From contig JAUVLN010000095.1 in the NCBI GenBank assembly GCA_030600725.1, positions 1 to 7,626 on the forward strand: a DNA stretch of 7,626 nucleotides, given 5' to 3'. Origin of the DNA: Thermoplasmatota archaeon. Lineage in GTDB: Archaea > Thermoplasmatota > Penumbrarchaeia > Penumbrarchaeales > Penumbrarchaeaceae. Shown in pieces: positions 5,111-7,626 of this stretch. A program made the translations under genes and the position numbers. The notes below the pieces were generated by a model. It had not been told where the DNA came from, did not search any database, and saw nothing but the letters and a program-made list of their open reading frames with translations. Numbering within the stretch: the first letter of the stretch is position 1; every line of letters begins with the position of its first letter.

Positions 5111-5569
5111 CTGATCTACGACTGGAAAGGACCCGATATAGAGATCAAGACGATCCGGGGCAAGGATAGAACACCGCTATCGATAGCCATCCTCATACTG
5201 TCAGTACTGATCCTCCTGTCGGGCTGCTTCACTGCAGTGTACAGGGATGATCAGAACAGCAAGGAGGTGGAGCTGGACAGATCATCCGAACTTTTCATCG
5301 ACACCGTAAACGACCTCTTCTCCGGGGAGTCCGGTTATTTCTCCCTGACATTGTTCCTATCCGGACCGGAGATCGATGAGGACATACCGGGCCGTGATGG
5401 CAGGGACTTCAAGATCATACTCACCGTCATTGACCACGCCCCGATTGAGATGGAATACGGGGACGGGGACGGCCGCGATTTGGCAAGGATGACCGATATC
5501 GTCGCAGTTGACATGGGGGACGGTTCGGTCCGTCCTGGCCTGCTGGAGGTGATCCTGTATGAAGCATGA
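5111..5569 (+). CDS. Single-helix membrane protein, minor pilin/TadE-like (tentative); start codon abnormal
   Basis: From CTG 5111 the protein has 152 residues: a charged N-terminus (LIYDWKGPDIEIKTIRGKDRTP), a hydrophobic segment at about 23-36, LLSGC with Cys39, and an extracellular domain to ...VRPGLLEVILYEA. The frame stays open and protein-like upstream of GTG 5237, and starting at that GTG would remove the whole membrane segment, so GTG is probably wrong. Alternatives are CTG 5111 or ATC 5114 behind GGAGG, or a lost base in the GGG run at 5105-5107 that would join the ATG at 5079. The end overlaps the next gene by 11 bases. One N-terminal helix plus a small ectodomain ending in a hydrophobic strand recalls archaeal TadE-like/minor pilin proteins. 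Cys39 could instead be a lipid-attachment site. I do not recognise a named family. Confidence 0.7.
   Translation: MIYDWKGPDIEIKTIRGKDRTPLSIAILILSVLILLSGCFTAVYRDDQNSKEVELDRSSELFIDTVNDLFSGESGYFSLTLFLSGPEIDEDIPGRDGRDFKIILTVIDHAPIEMEYGDGDGRDLARMTDIVAVDMGDGSVRPGLLEVILYEA
5545..5554 (+). promoter_or_regulatory. Full-strength Shine-Dalgarno deciding ATG 5559
   Basis: GGAGGTGATC matches the full complement of the archaeal 16S rRNA 3' end. GGAGG ends 9 bases before ATG 5559. It lies within the end of the preceding gene and fixes this overlapping start. Confidence 0.85.
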
Positions 5570-6086
5570 GGACCTGAGGGAGAGCGGACGTCGGATGGGG
5601 TTCTCACTTGACATAAGGATCATATCGGCGGTGAGCGTGTCCATTGCGGTCATGGGGATATTGATCGGGGGCCTCCTCCCGACCCTCATGGAGGAGGATC
5701 ACACCCCATCCACAACGAGCTGGGAGAGACGGCTGGACACCTATCTCCTGCTCTCAATGGACGGTATCGAATACAACGGGACATCCTACGAGGAGCTTGA
5801 AATGATAACCGTGTTCTCACTGATGATCATGGATGAGGTGGACCTGTTCGATGAGACGCTGGACAGGGCCTACGATATGCTGTCATTCACATTTCCGGAG
5901 GCCTCATCATACAAACTGACCATATCCAGGGGAACCGGCTGGGATATGGAGTATGGACCTCTTGTGATGCACAGGACGGGATCTGCTGAAGATGAACCGA
6001 TATCGTTCGGGAAGGAGGTTCTGGTGGTGAGCGGCACGACCACGTCAAGAACGCTTCTGTTCGAGATGGAGATCTGGGGGGTGTGA
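5559..6086 (+). CDS. Single-helix membrane protein, minor pilin-like (tentative)
   Basis: A 175-residue protein. A basic/acidic N-terminus (MKHEDLRESGRRMG) precedes a hydrophobic helix at about 21-40 (IISAVSVSIAVMGILIGGLL). An acidic extracellular domain ends in VLVVSGTTTSRTLLFEMEIWGV. RRMG|FSLD (11-18) resembles a type IV prepilin peptidase site, with Gly before Phe and an acidic residue at +4, but Arg20 interrupts the usual hydrophobic stretch, so cleavage is uncertain. The last strand (TLLFEMEIW) parallels LLEVILYE at the end of the preceding protein, hinting at a shared fold. The ATG has an ideal Shine-Dalgarno and overlaps the upstream gene, so the two are probably co-translated. Function is inferred from architecture and order only. 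Confidence 0.88.
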   Translation: MKHEDLRESGRRMGFSLDIRIISAVSVSIAVMGILIGGLLPTLMEEDHTPSTTSWERRLDTYLLLSMDGIEYNGTSYEELEMITVFSLMIMDEVDLFDETLDRAYDMLSFTFPEASSYKLTISRGTGWDMEYGPLVMHRTGSAEDEPISFGKEVLVVSGTTTSRTLLFEMEIWGV

Positions 6087-6087
6087 T

Positions 6088-7626
6088 TTGGTAAACGACG
6101 TTTCCAGACAGGCTGCAGCTGTTTCCATCATCCTGGCGGTCGTATTCGCCGGTATCACCTACCTCACCATTCAGGGGGACGACGATAGCGATATAATAAC
6201 GATAAACCTCTCAGATCTGGAACTGGAGCTCAGGGGGTTGACAGGGGAGATGCTTCAGGGAAGGTCCGCAGAGGAGGAGAACCTCACCTCTGACCTGATG
6301 GAGGAGATCACCAAGCATATTTTCTTAAGTGAGATCAAGGGGGTCGGATCCCTGGCCATGGAGGAGATCGAAGTTACAGTAATACCCACCACCATAGCAG
6401 TGGATATCCCCACCCAGGCGCCGTTATTCAAGGACAGCAGGGGGATCACGGTCCTCAACTCGCTGATGTACGGGTCATCAGGGCCCAGCCCCATGATCCC
6501 CGGAACGTCGGCAGATGTGGAGATATCCCTCAAGGCCATTGATCAGGATGGAAAGACACACTCCAGGAGGATCTCTTTTTCGGTCACATCATACGATCCG
6601 GAGGATTCCATGGAGGCGCTACTCGACTCCATCGAGATCGACGTGAACGGCTGGAGCTCGGGCCTGGCCAGGGACGTCGAGTACATGCTCAACACCCTCG
6701 CACGCGCCAGGACCACCCGGGGCATAGGCACTGGCCCGATGGATGTCCCCAGGAACGTACTCAACGAGGGCGACGTGGAGCTCGCCCTGAACATAGCAGT
6801 TGCGGTCAGGATAGCCAGATGGACCGGTCAGTACCCCGACAGCCTGGTCGAGAACATCGACGATTACTTCTCCGATCAGAGATACCAGACGACGATGAAC
6901 CCAACGGGGTTCAGGCCGTGGGGCGAGGCCGAGAAGCGGAACTTCGCCAGGTATTCCAGCTCCCGTCCCCCGGAGACATGGGGGTCCAGAAAGGTCTCCG
7001 ATCTCCTCGACGACATACTCTATGCCGGGCACGGGGACATCGCCGATATCATGTTCAACTACCTCTATCTGGACGGTATCAACGAGGACCTTCACATCCA
7101 GAACCCGCTGGATGAGAAGGGGCCTCTGGAGATATCCATGATGAGCAATCCCAGGCAGCAGTACGATACGGTGGAACCTTACTCCCTGGCTCATCACGTA
7201 TCCTTCCCCTCACAGGAAGGCATCCGTATCGCAACCACAAGCGATCTCACATCGAACGATCAAGGGGGGTATATAATGTTGCCAGAGTTTGATCTGAGGG
7301 AGGGGTACCTTGTCTCGGGAAGGGATTTCATCCTGGAAGGCATCAACGACATGGACGCCTGGTACACGAATGTCGATTACACCAAGACCATGAACTATTA
7401 CACCGCATACGCCCGGAACACAAGCGCCGTAAATACATCCGGGACCTCGACCGGCAATAGATCCTCACCAGAGGATACGACGGAGACAAGATGCGGGACC
7501 ATCAAGCCACCCCCGCCTCCACCCGACCATGACTGGCGTCTTCAGTGGGACCTGAACATCGCCGGTGAGATGACACTGGACGGCACCGTCTCCGGGTGGG
7601 GCGGCAACATCCCCCATTCAGAGGAT
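6088..7626 (+). CDS. Large single-helix extracellular protein, 3' end outside the window
   Basis: An uninterrupted frame of 513 codons from TTG 6088 to the right edge. The TTG lies one base after the previous stop and is preceded by a G-rich GGTG Shine-Dalgarno-like tract (6076-6083). It is chosen because MVNDVSRQAAAVSIILAVVFAGITYL gives an immediate N-terminal membrane helix (about 9-26), whereas later ATGs would cut this off. A long, mixed alpha/beta extracellular region follows. VEYMLNTLARARTTRGIGTG leads into NVLNEGDVELALNIAVAVRIARW (223-245), reminiscent of large ectodomain proteins near haloarchaeal pilus genes. A linker rich in Thr, Ser and Asn leads to Cys469 and a run of six prolines (474-479), then a new WDLNIAGEMTLDGTVSGWGG segment. 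The family is not securely recognised. With the two preceding genes it probably forms one operon encoding surface or pilus-associated components. Confidence 0.85.
   Translation, partial: MVNDVSRQAAAVSIILAVVFAGITYLTIQGDDDSDIITINLSDLELELRGLTGEMLQGRSAEEENLTSDLMEEITKHIFLSEIKGVGSLAMEEIEVTVIPTTIAVDIPTQAPLFKDSRGITVLNSLMYGSSGPSPMIPGTSADVEISLKAIDQDGKTHSRRISFSVTSYDPEDSMEALLDSIEIDVNGWSSGLARDVEYMLNTLARARTTRGIGTGPMDVPRNVLNEGDVELALNIAVAVRIARWTGQYPDSLVENIDDYFSDQRYQTTMNPTGFRPWGEAEKRNFARYSSSRPPETWGSRKVSDLLDDILYAGHGDIADIMFNYLYLDGINEDLHIQNPLDEKGPLEISMMSNPRQQYDTVEPYSLAHHVSFPSQEGIRIATTSDLTSNDQGGYIMLPEFDLREGYLVSGRDFILEGINDMDAWYTNVDYTKTMNYYTAYARNTSAVNTSGTSTGNRSSPEDTTETRCGTIKPPPPPPDHDWRLQWDLNIAGEMTLDGTVSGWGGNIPHSED

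Noticed and set aside
6619..7197. Minus-strand 192-codon open frame
   Set aside because: It is antisense to the continuous 513-codon frame starting at TTG 6088, which has a membrane helix and fits the operon.

Overview
The window looks archaeal and chromosomal. The evidence is an intron-containing tRNA-Met, TATA-like boxes placed so that several genes would be translated from leaderless mRNAs, a GGAGGTGATC Shine-Dalgarno inside an operon, and several secreted or membrane-anchored proteins with acidic ectodomains. Heavy use of AGG/AGA arginine and ATA isoleucine codons fits a euryarchaeote, and Thermoplasmatota is my best guess. That placement is inference and rests on no diagnostic marker gene.

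Left end (1-573). The minus strand carries tRNA-Met(CAT) with a 49-nt intron after position 37 and an encoded CCA. One base past the CCA lies a perfect 12-bp inverted repeat. Eight bases after that begins the 5' part of a group II intron, which runs off the left edge; its reverse transcriptase would lie outside. Insertion just behind a hairpin is typical of group IIC introns. Between the tRNA and the next gene are two near-identical 15-bp palindromes 33 bp apart, directly upstream of a TATA-like box.

Middle (574-4796). An AAA_14/DUF4143 ATPase on the plus strand is clearly more A/T-rich than its neighbours. It is followed by a small lipoprotein-like secreted protein with an Ig-like domain, probably starting at GTG 1882. 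Converging on it, with the two stop codons overlapping in one TTAA, is a large minus-strand surface protein. That protein has a signal peptide, an FG-GAP-type propeller, Ig-like domains, one membrane helix and a lysine-free, arginine-rich cytosolic tail.

Intergenic 4797-5110. No gene is supported here. The stretch holds a TATA-like promoter for the surface protein, a 10-bp inverted repeat (4908-4947) beside another TATA-like box, and a nested set of perfect inverted repeats (4950-5092) that could fold as a branched RNA or be a small non-autonomous element. I recognise no known RNA family.

Right end (5111-7626). Three tightly packed plus-strand genes each encode one N-terminal membrane helix followed by an extracellular domain. 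The first lacks a normal start codon (CTG/ATC start or one-base frameshift), the second has an ideal Shine-Dalgarno, and the third starts at TTG and runs off the edge. The layout resembles the minor pilin-like/TadE-like genes found near archaeal Tad-type pilus loci, but no pilus ATPase or membrane platform gene is visible, so the assignment is tentative.
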